A stretch of DNA of 64,000 nt from WVXT01 sp964403285. GTDB taxonomy: Bacteria > UBA6262 > WVXT01. Location of the stretch: the NCBI GenBank assembly GCA_964403285.1, contig CAYOFG010000006.1, positions 1 to 64,000 of the forward strand, written 5' to 3'. The number at the start of each line of letters is the position of its first letter. Positions within the stretch are counted from its first letter, which is position 1. Below, in pieces: positions 1 to 8,643 of this stretch. Both the position numbers and the translations under genes were made by a program. The notes under the pieces are model-generated. The model saw nothing but the letters and a program-made list of their open reading frames with translations, made no database searches and had not been told where the DNA came from.

Positions 1-332
1 TGGAGGAAAATGTAAAAATAACCGGAAATGTTAATATAGAAGAAGGCAGTATTATTAAACAGGGGAGCGTCATTTTGGGACCCGTAATTATAGGAAAAAA
101 CTGCATCATCGGTCCAAATTCATACATAGGTCCGTATACATCTGTAGGAGACAATACGAAGATAAAAGGTGGAGAGATAGAATCATCCATCGTAATCGGG
201 GAAGGGACAATAAATTTTGAGGGTAAGATTGTTGATAGTCTAATCGGAAAGAGTGCGATAATTCTTTCTGAAGAGAGTTTGCCCAAAGGTTTTAAGTTCG
301 TCATAGGTGAAGATACTGTTATAAGAATGTGA
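1..332 (+). CDS. rmlA: Glucose-1-phosphate thymidylyltransferase, long form, C-terminal part (5' truncated by window)
   Basis: The frame is open from the first bases (codons start at position 3) to TGA at 330-332, so this is the 3' end of a gene that begins outside the window. What is visible is a left-handed beta-helix of hexapeptide repeats (GPVIIGKNC, IGPNSYIGPYTSVG) followed by a tail with VDSLIGK and PKGFKFVIGED. This matches the C-terminal domain of the long RmlA family, which makes dTDP-glucose from glucose-1-phosphate and dTTP. The catalytic nucleotidyltransferase domain is not in the window. An initiation at TTG 75 would give only 85 residues and would split the helix, so I reject it. 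An rmlB remnant follows directly, which supports a dTDP-sugar role. Confidence 0.8.
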   Translation, partial: EENVKITGNVNIEEGSIIKQGSVILGPVIIGKNCIIGPNSYIGPYTSVGDNTKIKGGEIESSIVIGEGTINFEGKIVDSLIGKSAIILSEESLPKGFKFVIGEDTVIRM

Positions 333-437
333 TTCGGTACGCCTAATAGATTACTGGGGAAAATGAAAGAATGGATGAAGGAAACAATCGAGTGGTATAA
401 GAAGAACCAATGGTGGTGGAAACCTTTAGTGAGGTGA
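333..437 (+). pseudogene. rmlB: Remnant of dTDP-glucose 4,6-dehydratase C-terminus
   Basis: Immediately after the rmlA stop, the same frame reads on to a TGA at 435-437 and ends in KETIEWYKKNQWWWKPL. That is the characteristic tail of RmlB (EWY..N.WWW.PL). Only about 25-35 residues remain, with no NAD-binding or catalytic part, so this looks like a leftover after deletion or replacement of a full rmlB. Its last bases (GAGGTGA, 431-437) now also serve as the ribosome-binding site of the next gene. A chance resemblance is possible because the piece is short, but the run of three Trp is distinctive. Confidence 0.65.
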
Positions 438-441
438 AGTA

Positions 442-1440
442 GTGAAAGAGCTTGAGAATGAATTTAAAGGGAGAAGTATTTTGATTACAGGAGGCTTGGG
501 ATTCATTGGAAGCAATCTTGCCCATAGGCTGGTCCCATTAGGGGGGCACGTAACACTGGTTGATGCACTCATTCCAGATTACGGAGGGAACTCGTTTAAT
601 ATAAAAGGAATAGAAGAGACTGTTAAACTCGATATTTCGGATATAAGAAACCAGGGTAGGATGGACCAGTTAGTTCGTAATCAAGACTATATATTTAATT
701 TAGCCGGACAGGTCAGTCATATTGATAGCATGCAAGACCCATTCACTGATTTAGATATGAACTGCCAGGGGCAGCTCGCTGTTTTGGAGGCCTGTAGAAA
801 AAATAATCCCACTGTCAAGATAATCTTTGCCAGTACAAGACAGATTTACGGAAAACCCGAGTATTTGCCAGTTGATGAAAAGCATCCCCTTCGTCCTACC
901 GACATAAATGGCATAAATAAGATAGCTGGTGAAATGTATCATCTACTTTATAATAACGTTTATGGGATTAGAACCGTATCTCTTCGCTTAACCAATACCT
1001 TTGGTCCTCGACAGTTGATGAAGCATAATAGGCAGGGATTCATTCCTTGGTTCATCAGACAGGTTATTGATGGAAAGGAAGTAAAAATATTCGGAGATGG
1101 AAATCAGAAGAGAGATATGAACTATGTAGACGATGTGGTTGATGCGCTTCTTTTAGCCGCCATAAATGAAAAAGCCAATGGTGAAGTATTCAATCTGGGA
1201 GGGGATGAAGTAATCAGTTTGTTGGATTTCGTGAAATTATTAATAGAGATTGTACAAAATGGGTCCTATTCGATTGTGCCATTTCCCGAAGAGAGAAAAA
1301 GAATAGATGTAGGCGATTTCTATTGTAATTGGAGAAAGGTAAAGGATTATCTGGGATGGAAGCCAATGATTTCCATTAAGGAAGGTCTAACCAGCACTAT
1401 CCAATATTACAAGAAATTCAAAAATTATTATTGGAGCTAA
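442..1440 (+). CDS. NAD-dependent epimerase/dehydratase (extended SDR) with Asn at the catalytic Tyr position
   Basis: A 332-residue extended short-chain dehydrogenase acting on a nucleotide sugar. The NAD-binding GGLGFIGS motif lies at residues 17-24 and the sugar-binding region includes FGPRQLM and FGDGNQKRD. Where the family has YxxxK, this protein has N156-G-I-N-K160, so Lys is kept but Tyr is replaced. The nearby serine patch is also altered (ASTRQIYG). The fold is secure; the reaction (4-epimerase, 4,6-dehydratase or other) cannot be named. The start is GTG 442, preceded by GAGGTGA. It sits where an rmlB would be expected and overlaps the aminotransferase ORF, so it probably works in the same aminosugar pathway. 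Confidence 0.8.
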   Translation: MKELENEFKGRSILITGGLGFIGSNLAHRLVPLGGHVTLVDALIPDYGGNSFNIKGIEETVKLDISDIRNQGRMDQLVRNQDYIFNLAGQVSHIDSMQDPFTDLDMNCQGQLAVLEACRKNNPTVKIIFASTRQIYGKPEYLPVDEKHPLRPTDINGINKIAGEMYHLLYNNVYGIRTVSLRLTNTFGPRQLMKHNRQGFIPWFIRQVIDGKEVKIFGDGNQKRDMNYVDDVVDALLLAAINEKANGEVFNLGGDEVISLLDFVKLLIEIVQNGSYSIVPFPEERKRIDVGDFYCNWRKVKDYLGWKPMISIKEGLTSTIQYYKKFKNYYWS

Positions 1441-1442
1441 AA

Positions 1443-2546
1443 ATGCAGATTCCCTTTGGTGATTTGAGACGTCAATACCTTTCCATAAAGGACGAAGTAG
1501 ATGAGGCCATAAGCAAGGTTTTGAACATAGGTTCGTTCATTTTGGGAGAAAATGTCGAATCATTTGAACGAGAATTTTCCAGCTTTTGTGGAGCAAAATT
1601 CGGTGTCGGAGTAGGCTCTGGAACCGAGGCTCTGCACCTTTCCTTATTGGCTTGTGGAGTTAAACCCGGAGACGAAGTGATAACGGTTGCAAATACCGCT
1701 GTCCCCACAGTATCGGCAATTTCTTTTGCTAATGCAACTCCGGTTTTTGTGGATATTGACTTTCAGAGTCATAACATAAATCCTTCTAAAATTGAAGAAA
1801 AAATAAGTGAGAAAACGAAAGTTATACTTCCCGTCCATCTTTACGGACAACCAGCTGACATGGATCCCATTCTTGAAGTGGCTAACCAGTATAAATTAAA
1901 GGTAATCGAAGATGCTTGCCATGCTCACGGAGCGGAATATAAAGGTAGAAAAGTGGGGACGTTTGGAAATATAGGATGTTTCAGTTTCTATCCCAGTAAA
2001 AACCTAAATGCTTATGGAGACGGAGGGATGACGGTCACTAATGACGAAGAGATAGCCATCAGATTGAAAATGCTTCGGAATTACGGAGAGCAAAGAAGAT
2101 ATTATAATCCCATAAAGGGATTCAACAGTAGGCTTGATGAAATCCAAGCATCAATATTAAGAGTTAAATTAAAATATTTAGATGAATGGAATGATAGAAG
2201 AAAAAAAATCGCAGAGTTATATAATAATTTACTAAAAACTGTTATAAAGCCGAAAGAAATGGATTATGCTAATCATGTTTATCATTTATATGTGATTAGG
2301 TCCCAAAAGCGAGACCAATTACAGATGTATTTACAGGAAAAAAGAATTGTAACCCTCATCCATTATCCTGTCCCGATACATTTACAACCCGCGTATCGAG
2401 AGTTGGGATTAAAGGCGGGCTCCTTACCTGTTACGGAAAAATATTCAAATGAGATTTTATCTTTACCAATATTTCCTGAATTAACCAAGGAAGAGATTGA
2501 ATATATTTCCACTTCTGTCAATAGTTTTCCAATGGGAAAGATGTGA
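1443..2546 (+). CDS. DegT/DnrJ/EryC1/StrS-family sugar aminotransferase
   Basis: PLP-dependent aminotransferase of 367 residues that would convert a keto nucleotide sugar to an amino sugar. Family features are visible: GSGTEAL at 58-64 (phosphate binding), EDACHAHGA around 156-164 with D157 facing the PLP pyridine nitrogen, and SFYPSKNL with the Schiff-base Lys at 186. ATG 1443 is preferred over the in-frame TTG at 1431 because GGAG lies six bases upstream and family members begin with this IPF..L sequence. It is translationally close to its neighbours and ends in a TGATG overlap with the methyltransferase. With rmlA nearby a dTDP-amino sugar is plausible; an ArnB-like role is the alternative. 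Confidence 0.88.
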   Translation: MQIPFGDLRRQYLSIKDEVDEAISKVLNIGSFILGENVESFEREFSSFCGAKFGVGVGSGTEALHLSLLACGVKPGDEVITVANTAVPTVSAISFANATPVFVDIDFQSHNINPSKIEEKISEKTKVILPVHLYGQPADMDPILEVANQYKLKVIEDACHAHGAEYKGRKVGTFGNIGCFSFYPSKNLNAYGDGGMTVTNDEEIAIRLKMLRNYGEQRRYYNPIKGFNSRLDEIQASILRVKLKYLDEWNDRRKKIAELYNNLLKTVIKPKEMDYANHVYHLYVIRSQKRDQLQMYLQEKRIVTLIHYPVPIHLQPAYRELGLKAGSLPVTEKYSNEILSLPIFPELTKEEIEYISTSVNSFPMGKM

Positions 2547-3304
2547 TGGAAAGAAAAGAATACGAAATCTTGTACATTATTGAAGATGAATATTGGTGGT
2601 ATGTTGGTCTAAGAGATTTGGTATTTTCTTCTATCGTTAAATTTAGGGGGAATGTTAGGAAGAAATCGAGAATATTGGATGCTGGATGTGGAACCGGCGC
2701 TGTTTTGGAAGGGCTCAATGATTATGGAGAAAGTTACGGAATAGACGTATCGGATGAAGCCGTTAGATTTTGCAAACAGAGGGGATTGCGCAATGTAATG
2801 AAAGGTTCTGTTGAGGAAATCCCTGTTGTCAACGACTTTTTTGATCTTGTGACTTCCCTTGATGTGCTATATCACAGAAAAGTCGAAAACGATACGAAGG
2901 CTTTGAAGGAGTTATATCGGGTAGTAAAGAATAATGGTATATTGATTCTTAATTTGCCTGCTTATAATTTTCTCAGAAGTCGACATGATGAAGCTATACA
3001 TACTAAACACAGATATCTAAAAAGTGAAGTAAGGAGAAAAGTGGAGAAGACGGGTTTTCATATTGTCAAACTAACTTATAGAAACTCTTTTTTATTTCCC
3101 ATATTTTTAATTATAAGACTTCTGGAAAAAGGGAAGAAGAGAGGGAATGCAAAATCAGACCTTAGGTCTTTGCCAGATTTTCTAAATAGGCTTTTAATTA
3201 AGATTTTGTTTTTTGAAAATGGACTATTGAATAAGGTGAATTTGCCTTTTGGTCTATCAATTTTTTGTGTTGCGAAAAAAGATGAAGGGAGGAAAAGAAA
3301 ATGA
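2546..3304 (+). CDS. Class I SAM-dependent methyltransferase
   Basis: A 252-residue protein with the SAM-binding motif I DAGCGTG at 45-51 and a later acidic motif (GIDVSDEAV). The rest is a short C-terminal extension with a hydrophobic stretch (FLFPIFLIIRLL) that could touch the membrane. The start is taken as ATG 2546, which overlaps the aminotransferase stop in TGATG. The gene ends in an ATGA overlap with the EamA-like gene, so the three are likely translated together. The substrate is unknown; position suggests a sugar or lipid-linked sugar. Confidence 0.8.
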   Translation: MERKEYEILYIIEDEYWWYVGLRDLVFSSIVKFRGNVRKKSRILDAGCGTGAVLEGLNDYGESYGIDVSDEAVRFCKQRGLRNVMKGSVEEIPVVNDFFDLVTSLDVLYHRKVENDTKALKELYRVVKNNGILILNLPAYNFLRSRHDEAIHTKHRYLKSEVRRKVEKTGFHIVKLTYRNSFLFPIFLIIRLLEKGKKRGNAKSDLRSLPDFLNRLLIKILFFENGLLNKVNLPFGLSIFCVAKKDEGRKRK

Positions 3305-3672
3305 ACTTCTCAAAGATTATGGTATTGGTGTTATCCATTCTGGCCGGGGTAATAGGGCAATTATTTCTTAAAAAAGGCACTTTGGTACGGGAAACCGGGG
3401 CTTTTAAATTCGGGAATTTATGGAATATAGTACATAATTGTATAACAAACAGCTACATTCTTCTTTGGTTTCTTTTTGGCGGGATTAGTGCTTTCTTGTG
3501 GATTATCGTGATTTCAAAATTTGAATTGAGCTTTGTTTTTCCCGCTGCCACAAGTGTTGGTTTCGTACTCATTGCGGTATTTTCATCATGTTTATTTGGA
3601 GAACAGATATCTCTTATTCGTTGGATAGGTATAGTAGTTTTATGCTTAGGTGTTTTTCTCATTTCAAAATAG
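3301..3672 (+). CDS. EamA/SMR-like four-helix membrane protein (ArnE-like)
   Basis: A 123-residue protein with four hydrophobic segments (about 5-20, 50-72, 76-97 and 103-121). It carries the G.IGQLFLKKG sequence at the start and the RWIGIVVLCLGVFLIS ending typical of half-size EamA/small multidrug resistance transporters. Relatives such as ArnE/ArnF move undecaprenyl-phosphate-linked sugars across the inner membrane. It starts on ATG 3301 inside the stop of the preceding methyltransferase and is followed after 11 bases by a GT39-like transferase. I infer an Arn-type pair: the carrier presents a lipid-linked sugar to the next gene product. Confidence 0.72.
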   Translation: MNFSKIMVLVLSILAGVIGQLFLKKGTLVRETGAFKFGNLWNIVHNCITNSYILLWFLFGGISAFLWIIVISKFELSFVFPAATSVGFVLIAVFSSCLFGEQISLIRWIGIVVLCLGVFLISK

Positions 3673-3683
3673 TGGAAGTATAA

Positions 3684-5087
3684 ATGAAAAATAGAAGACT
3701 AATTTTAATCTTTCTCTTGGCTCTGGGAGCTAGATTAGGACTCTTGTATATGAGTCACGACGCATGCAACGGTTCGGGTATGTCATTGGGTCATGCAAAT
3801 ATAGCACGAAATCTCCTTTTAGGTCGTGGATTTGTTTCAAGTGACGAGTCATTCCTCAGAAAACTCAATGATGATCAGTTAAGGATGGGGAAATTGTTAG
3901 ATGTAGAAGATTATCTCTCAGATATGCCCACATCCCAGGATGTATCTTTGAAGCCACAAGTTAATCGGATGACGGGTTATTCCGTTTTATTAGCAATGAC
4001 ATATTTCATATTTGGTCACCAACGATATATATATCTCCAAGTGATACAAGCGATAGTAGATTCTTTAAGTGTCTTTATGATTTTCTGGATCGCTGGGACT
4101 ATTTTTAACCGAAAAATAGGATTATTATCTGCATTTTTATTCGCCATATATTTGCCTGAGATGAGGGTAGCCGTTTCTGCTCTTCACTGGGCATGGATGC
4201 CTTTTATTACGGTGTTGGTGACTTATCTTCTAATTAAGGCATCTGTTAACGAGTCTAAAAAGATGAAGATATATATTTTGATAGGTTTGATTATAGCTAT
4301 TGGTACGTATATCCATGCTCTCATGGTATTACTACCGGTATTTTTCGGTATAGGTATCATATTCAATAAGACCTTCAGAAAAGGAATGATTGCCACGGGT
4401 ATAATGATGAGCGTAGTAGTTTTATTGTTGATTCCATGGATAATTAGAAATTACAGAATATTCCATAGATTTATACCCACGACAGTAACTTTATGGCAGG
4501 CGACATGGGAAGGTTTTGGTGAGTTCAAAAATCCATCTGGTGCTGTATTGGATGATGGGGCAACTTACAAAATGGTAATAGATGAGGGATACAATGTCGA
4601 ATATGGCTCACCTGAATTCAGCGATGTTTTGAAGGAGAAGGTCTTAAAAGTAATAAGAGAACATCCTTTTTGGTATATCGGGAGTGTGATAAAAAGAATA
4701 TTTAAGATTACTCTATTTCTGCGGCCTGATTTGGGGATTTACTCAACTCCTTACTGGAGTGAGTATAGGGCAGAAGGAGGGACGGTATCAGGATATTTTA
4801 AGGAATATCCACGCCAATTTATTATAAGGCTGATTTCAATATTCATCGTAGGATTTACATTTCTCACTGCACTGGTTGGAATCTGGCTAACTCGAGCAAA
4901 ATGGAAGACAACGATTTTGTTAGTTATGGTTCCCTTCTACTTTATAGCGGAGAATGCACCTTTATGTAGCGATACACCTCCTTATATTTTACCAGGACAT
5001 TTTGTATATCTCATTTTTACTGCAGTAATCTTAGAGTATTTATATAAAAAATGGAAAAAATTTCAAATAAAAAAGACTCGTAAATAA
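3684..5087 (+). CDS. Polytopic GT-C glycosyltransferase (GT39/ArnT-like)
   Basis: A 467-residue membrane protein. An N-terminal transmembrane segment is followed by a periplasmic-type loop containing acidic residues (SHDACNGSG), then about ten hydrophobic segments (for example LLSAFLFAIYLPEMRVAVSALHWAWMPF around 147-175). This is the layout of the GT39/GT83 family, which uses polyprenyl-phosphate sugars outside the cytoplasmic membrane. The loop RNLLLGRGFVS resembles the family region 'A.NLL.G.GF'. The donor and acceptor are unknown. It follows an ArnE-like carrier, a DegT aminotransferase and an epimerase. Confidence 0.72.
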   Translation: MKNRRLILIFLLALGARLGLLYMSHDACNGSGMSLGHANIARNLLLGRGFVSSDESFLRKLNDDQLRMGKLLDVEDYLSDMPTSQDVSLKPQVNRMTGYSVLLAMTYFIFGHQRYIYLQVIQAIVDSLSVFMIFWIAGTIFNRKIGLLSAFLFAIYLPEMRVAVSALHWAWMPFITVLVTYLLIKASVNESKKMKIYILIGLIIAIGTYIHALMVLLPVFFGIGIIFNKTFRKGMIATGIMMSVVVLLLIPWIIRNYRIFHRFIPTTVTLWQATWEGFGEFKNPSGAVLDDGATYKMVIDEGYNVEYGSPEFSDVLKEKVLKVIREHPFWYIGSVIKRIFKITLFLRPDLGIYSTPYWSEYRAEGGTVSGYFKEYPRQFIIRLISIFIVGFTFLTALVGIWLTRAKWKTTILLVMVPFYFIAENAPLCSDTPPYILPGHFVYLIFTAVILEYLYKKWKKFQIKKTRK

Positions 5088-5090
5088 AAA

Positions 5091-6974
5091 ATGTGCGGTT
5101 TTGTGGGAATTTATAATTACGGAAGTTCACAAGATATTGATGAGGAATTACTCATCGAGATGCGGGATACGATGATACATCGTGGACCCGATGATTGCGG
5201 CGTTTATTTATCCCGGGACAGGAGATTAGGACTAGGACATCGGAGGCTTTCCATAATTGACCTTACACCTCGAGGGAGGCAACCGATGTCCGATAATGAA
5301 GGCAAAATATGGATCGTTTATAATGGCGAAGTTTACAATTTTTCTGCTTTACGAAAAGAACTGGAGAAGAAGTATACCTTTCGTTCACGAACTGATACCG
5401 AGGTTTTAATCTATCTTTATAAAGAATACGGTAAAGATATGGTTCATAAATTAAGGGGAATGTTCGCTTTTGCCATCTGGGATGATACCACAAAGGAACT
5501 CTGGCTGGTAAGGGATAGGATCGGCATAAAACCCCTATATTATACTTTTGTGGACGGAAGATTTATCTTTGCCTCAGAGATAAAAGCTATTTTGAAGCAC
5601 CCTTCTATAAAGAGAGAAGTCAACGAAGACGGGTTTTACCATTATTTGTCTTTTCTCACTACACCGCCACCACAAACACTTTTCCAGGGGATATATAAAA
5701 TTCCTGCCGGGCATATGCTAATGTTAAATAGAAATGGGAATTATAAACTGGAACAATACTGGGATGTATTCGATAATGTTAAACCTTTGTATGGTAAGGA
5801 TGAAAAATTCTATACTGAGAGGCTTCTAGAATTACTTAGAGAATCTGTTAAATTACGAATGATCAGCGATGTTCCCATAGGAGTATTCTTATCGGGCGGG
5901 ATAGATTCTTCAACAAATACTGCTCTATTTTCGGAATTTGCCAGCGATGTCAAAACCTTCTCCATTGGTTATAAAAGACAAGAAAAATATAACGAATTCC
6001 GGTATGCAAGGAAGGTGGCGGATATCTTTAAAACGAAACATTATGAAGTCATTATCGATGTAGAAGATTTAATTGACTTTCTGGAACAAATGGTTTATTA
6101 CCAAGATGAACCTATCGCTGATCCCGTCTGTGTGCCGGTATATTTCGTCTCTAAACTGGCTAAGGACAACGGTGTAACCGTCTGTCAAGTTGGGGAAGGA
6201 GCCGATGAGTTATTCTGTGGTTATCGTTACTGGAAATATATTTTGCAATTGGAGGCTCTTTCGCAGAGATTATTCTGGTTGCCTCCACCTTTATGGCGTC
6301 TCGGTCTATGGCCAGCGAAAGTCATTGATCCGAAAGGCAGAATATATGAACTTTTAAAACGAAAGATTTCTAAGGAAGTAATCTTCTGGGGTAGTGCGGA
6401 GGCATTTTATGAACACCAGAAGGACTCGCTTTTGTCAAGCAGATTAAAGGATAAGTTTAAGGAGAAAAATTCCATTGAGGTAATTGCAAATTACTATGAG
6501 AAATTTTTGGAGAAGAGTCCTGTAAAAGATTATCTTCATTGGATGAGTTACATTGAATTGAAATTGAGGTTACCCGAACTTCTACTTATGCGGGTGGATA
6601 AAATGAGCATGGCTGTTTCTTTAGAAGCAAGGGTGCCTTTTCTCGACCACAAACTTGTGGAATTTACAATGGAGATACCTCAGAAAGAGAAGATAAAGAA
6701 TGGGGAAGCAAAATACATTTTTAAAAAGACCGTAGACGGACTTTTACCGAGTGAGATTGTCTATCGCCGGAAACAAGCCTTTGGTGTGCCTATTTATGAT
6801 GGATGGTTCTCGGGGAGGCTTGGCGACTTTGCCAGTCAGAAAGTAAGAGATTTTACAAAGAAAGCGGATTTTTTCGATCCCAATTATGTTGAGACTCTTC
6901 TTTCTGCCGGATCGGGGCCTCCGATTTGGTATCTTCTCAATTTCATTCTCTGGTATGAAAAATGGATAAAATAG
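5091..6974 (+). CDS. asnB: Asparagine synthase (glutamine-hydrolysing) family amidotransferase, copy 1
   Basis: 627 residues with both AsnB domains. The N-terminal class II glutaminase has the nucleophile Cys2 (MCGFVG), RGPDD, and IVYNGEVYN. The C-terminal ATP-pyrophosphatase has SGGIDSS at 268-274 and the C-terminal LEARVPFLDHKLVE block. The housekeeping reaction is aspartate to asparagine. In polysaccharide clusters such proteins are often thought to amidate uronic acids instead, and the sequence alone cannot separate these. It starts four bases after the GT-C gene and overlaps the next epimerase by 13 bases. A second copy lies at 24558-26489. Confidence 0.88.
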   Translation: MCGFVGIYNYGSSQDIDEELLIEMRDTMIHRGPDDCGVYLSRDRRLGLGHRRLSIIDLTPRGRQPMSDNEGKIWIVYNGEVYNFSALRKELEKKYTFRSRTDTEVLIYLYKEYGKDMVHKLRGMFAFAIWDDTTKELWLVRDRIGIKPLYYTFVDGRFIFASEIKAILKHPSIKREVNEDGFYHYLSFLTTPPPQTLFQGIYKIPAGHMLMLNRNGNYKLEQYWDVFDNVKPLYGKDEKFYTERLLELLRESVKLRMISDVPIGVFLSGGIDSSTNTALFSEFASDVKTFSIGYKRQEKYNEFRYARKVADIFKTKHYEVIIDVEDLIDFLEQMVYYQDEPIADPVCVPVYFVSKLAKDNGVTVCQVGEGADELFCGYRYWKYILQLEALSQRLFWLPPPLWRLGLWPAKVIDPKGRIYELLKRKISKEVIFWGSAEAFYEHQKDSLLSSRLKDKFKEKNSIEVIANYYEKFLEKSPVKDYLHWMSYIELKLRLPELLLMRVDKMSMAVSLEARVPFLDHKLVEFTMEIPQKEKIKNGEAKYIFKKTVDGLLPSEIVYRRKQAFGVPIYDGWFSGRLGDFASQKVRDFTKKADFFDPNYVETLLSAGSGPPIWYLLNFILWYEKWIK

Positions 6975-7936
6975 ATAATGAAATAAAAAGTAAATCTATA
7001 TTTATTACAGGTGGAGCTGGGTACATAGGAAGTCACTTAGTTGATAGGCTTGTTGGGATGAATAAGGTTACTGTATATGATAACTTATCATCCGGCAAGA
7101 TTGAATTTATCAAACAACATTTTGGCAAAGGTAATTTTAATTTTATTCAATGTGATTTATTAAATTTTGTGAAATTGAAGAAAACAATAAAAGGGCATGA
7201 TGTAATTTTTCACTTGGCCGCAAATCCAGAGGCTAGAGCAGGGATAGAAAATACTAAACTTGATTTAGAACAAGAAACCATTGCTACTTATAATATTCTT
7301 GAGGCAATGCGCTTAAATAATATAAGACAAATTGCTTTCTCCTCGAGCGGTTGTATTTACGGAGAAACACCTGTCATCCCTTTGCCCGAAGATTACGCTC
7401 CTCTCCTGCCAATATCTCTTTATGGAGCGGCAAAGCTTGCTTGCGAAGCACTGATCAGTGCTTTCTGCCATATCTTCAAAATGCAAGGGTGGATTTTTAG
7501 ATTTGCGAATATAGTTGGGCCAAGAGCAACACATGGGGTTATATTTGACCTTGTGAATAAATTGAAGAAAAATCGTTGGGAGCTGGGAGTTCTGGGAGAT
7601 GGCACTCAGGAAAAACCTTACCTTCATGTCCAAGAATGTATAGACGGAATGATTTTTGGCTTTAATAATTCGAATAGTTGGATAAATGTATTTAACCTAG
7701 GTTGCGATTCTTCAACAGATGTTCGTACTATTGCAGAGATGGTTGTCGGTGAGATGGGCATTAAGAATGTTCAAATCAAATATAAAGGTGGCGAGAGAGG
7801 TTGGCCAGGAGATGTTCCCCAGGTAAGGTTTAGTACCGAACGAATAAACAAATTGGGGTGGAAGGCAAGTATGACATCTAATGAAGCAGTTGCGAGAGGC
7901 GTAAAAGAAATAGTTAATGAATTGATGGGTAAATAA
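6962..7936 (+). CDS. NAD-dependent sugar epimerase/dehydratase (UDP-glucose 4-epimerase-like)
   Basis: A 324-residue extended SDR with a complete active site: GGAGYIGS from residue 17, serines at 127-129 (FSSSGCIYG), and Y154-G-A-A-K158. The substrate loop VVGPRATHGVIFD and a GDGTQEKPY block place it in the broad GalE-like group. It starts inside the end of asnB and is followed two bases later by hddC. The sugar is not determinable. Because it leads into the heptose genes it could act on a precursor or on a GDP-heptose product. Confidence 0.8.
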   Translation: MDKIDNEIKSKSIFITGGAGYIGSHLVDRLVGMNKVTVYDNLSSGKIEFIKQHFGKGNFNFIQCDLLNFVKLKKTIKGHDVIFHLAANPEARAGIENTKLDLEQETIATYNILEAMRLNNIRQIAFSSSGCIYGETPVIPLPEDYAPLLPISLYGAAKLACEALISAFCHIFKMQGWIFRFANIVGPRATHGVIFDLVNKLKKNRWELGVLGDGTQEKPYLHVQECIDGMIFGFNNSNSWINVFNLGCDSSTDVRTIAEMVVGEMGIKNVQIKYKGGERGWPGDVPQVRFSTERINKLGWKASMTSNEAVARGVKEIVNELMGK

Positions 7937-7938
7937 TT

Positions 7939-8643
7939 ATGCAGATGGTTATATTAGCTGGTGGACTAGCTACAAGACTACACCCCTTGACGGAAAGAGT
8001 TCCTAAATCGCTTATTCTCATACAAGGGAAACCTTTTCTTCAATATCAGATCGAACTGTTAAAGAGATACGGTATTACAGATTTACTTCTATGTACTGGC
8101 TTCTTAGGTAATCGGATTAAACTTTGGTTTGATGACGGACAAAAATTTGGAGCAAAAATACAATATAGTGAAGAAAAGAATGAACTTCTAGGAACTGGTG
8201 GAGCTTTAAAAAATGCAGAAGAGTTTTTGGAAAATGAGTTCTTTGTTATGTATGGAGATTCTTACCTCTTTCTTGATTATCAAGAGGTTATTGACTACTT
8301 CCATGAATCAGATACGTTGGGATTAATGGTGGTTTACAAAAATCATAATAAATATGATAAGAGCAATGTGATAGTTGAGAATGGATTTGTCAAAGTTTAT
8401 GATAAAAGTACTACCTCACCGGGGATGATATACATAGATGCCGGGCTTTCAGTACTTAAAAAAGAAGTTTTAGCTTTTTTTTCTTTGGATAAGCCATTTC
8501 CTTTAGATGATATTTTTCAATATCTCATTTCTCGCAAAGAGTTGGCCGTTTTTGAAACGAAGCAACGCTTCTACGAAATAGGGTCAATTGGAGGACTTAA
8601 AGATTTTCGACATTTAGTAAAAAAGGGGGCGATAAAAACGTGA
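7939..8643 (+). CDS. hddC: D-glycero-alpha-D-manno-heptose 1-phosphate guanylyltransferase-like nucleotidyltransferase
   Basis: A 234-residue sugar-phosphate nucleotidyltransferase with the signature LAGGLATRL at 6-14, VPKSLI, and the GTGGALKNA and YGDSYLF blocks. It is half the size of long RmlA and lacks a beta-helix domain. HddC joins GMP to D-glycero-alpha-D-manno-heptose 1-phosphate. The assignment to HddC rather than another nucleotidyltransferase rests on what follows without gaps: HddA-type kinase, GmhA isomerase and GmhB phosphatase. Its stop overlaps the kinase start (GTGA). Confidence 0.82.
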   Translation: MQMVILAGGLATRLHPLTERVPKSLILIQGKPFLQYQIELLKRYGITDLLLCTGFLGNRIKLWFDDGQKFGAKIQYSEEKNELLGTGGALKNAEEFLENEFFVMYGDSYLFLDYQEVIDYFHESDTLGLMVVYKNHNKYDKSNVIVENGFVKVYDKSTTSPGMIYIDAGLSVLKKEVLAFFSLDKPFPLDDIFQYLISRKELAVFETKQRFYEIGSIGGLKDFRHLVKKGAIKT

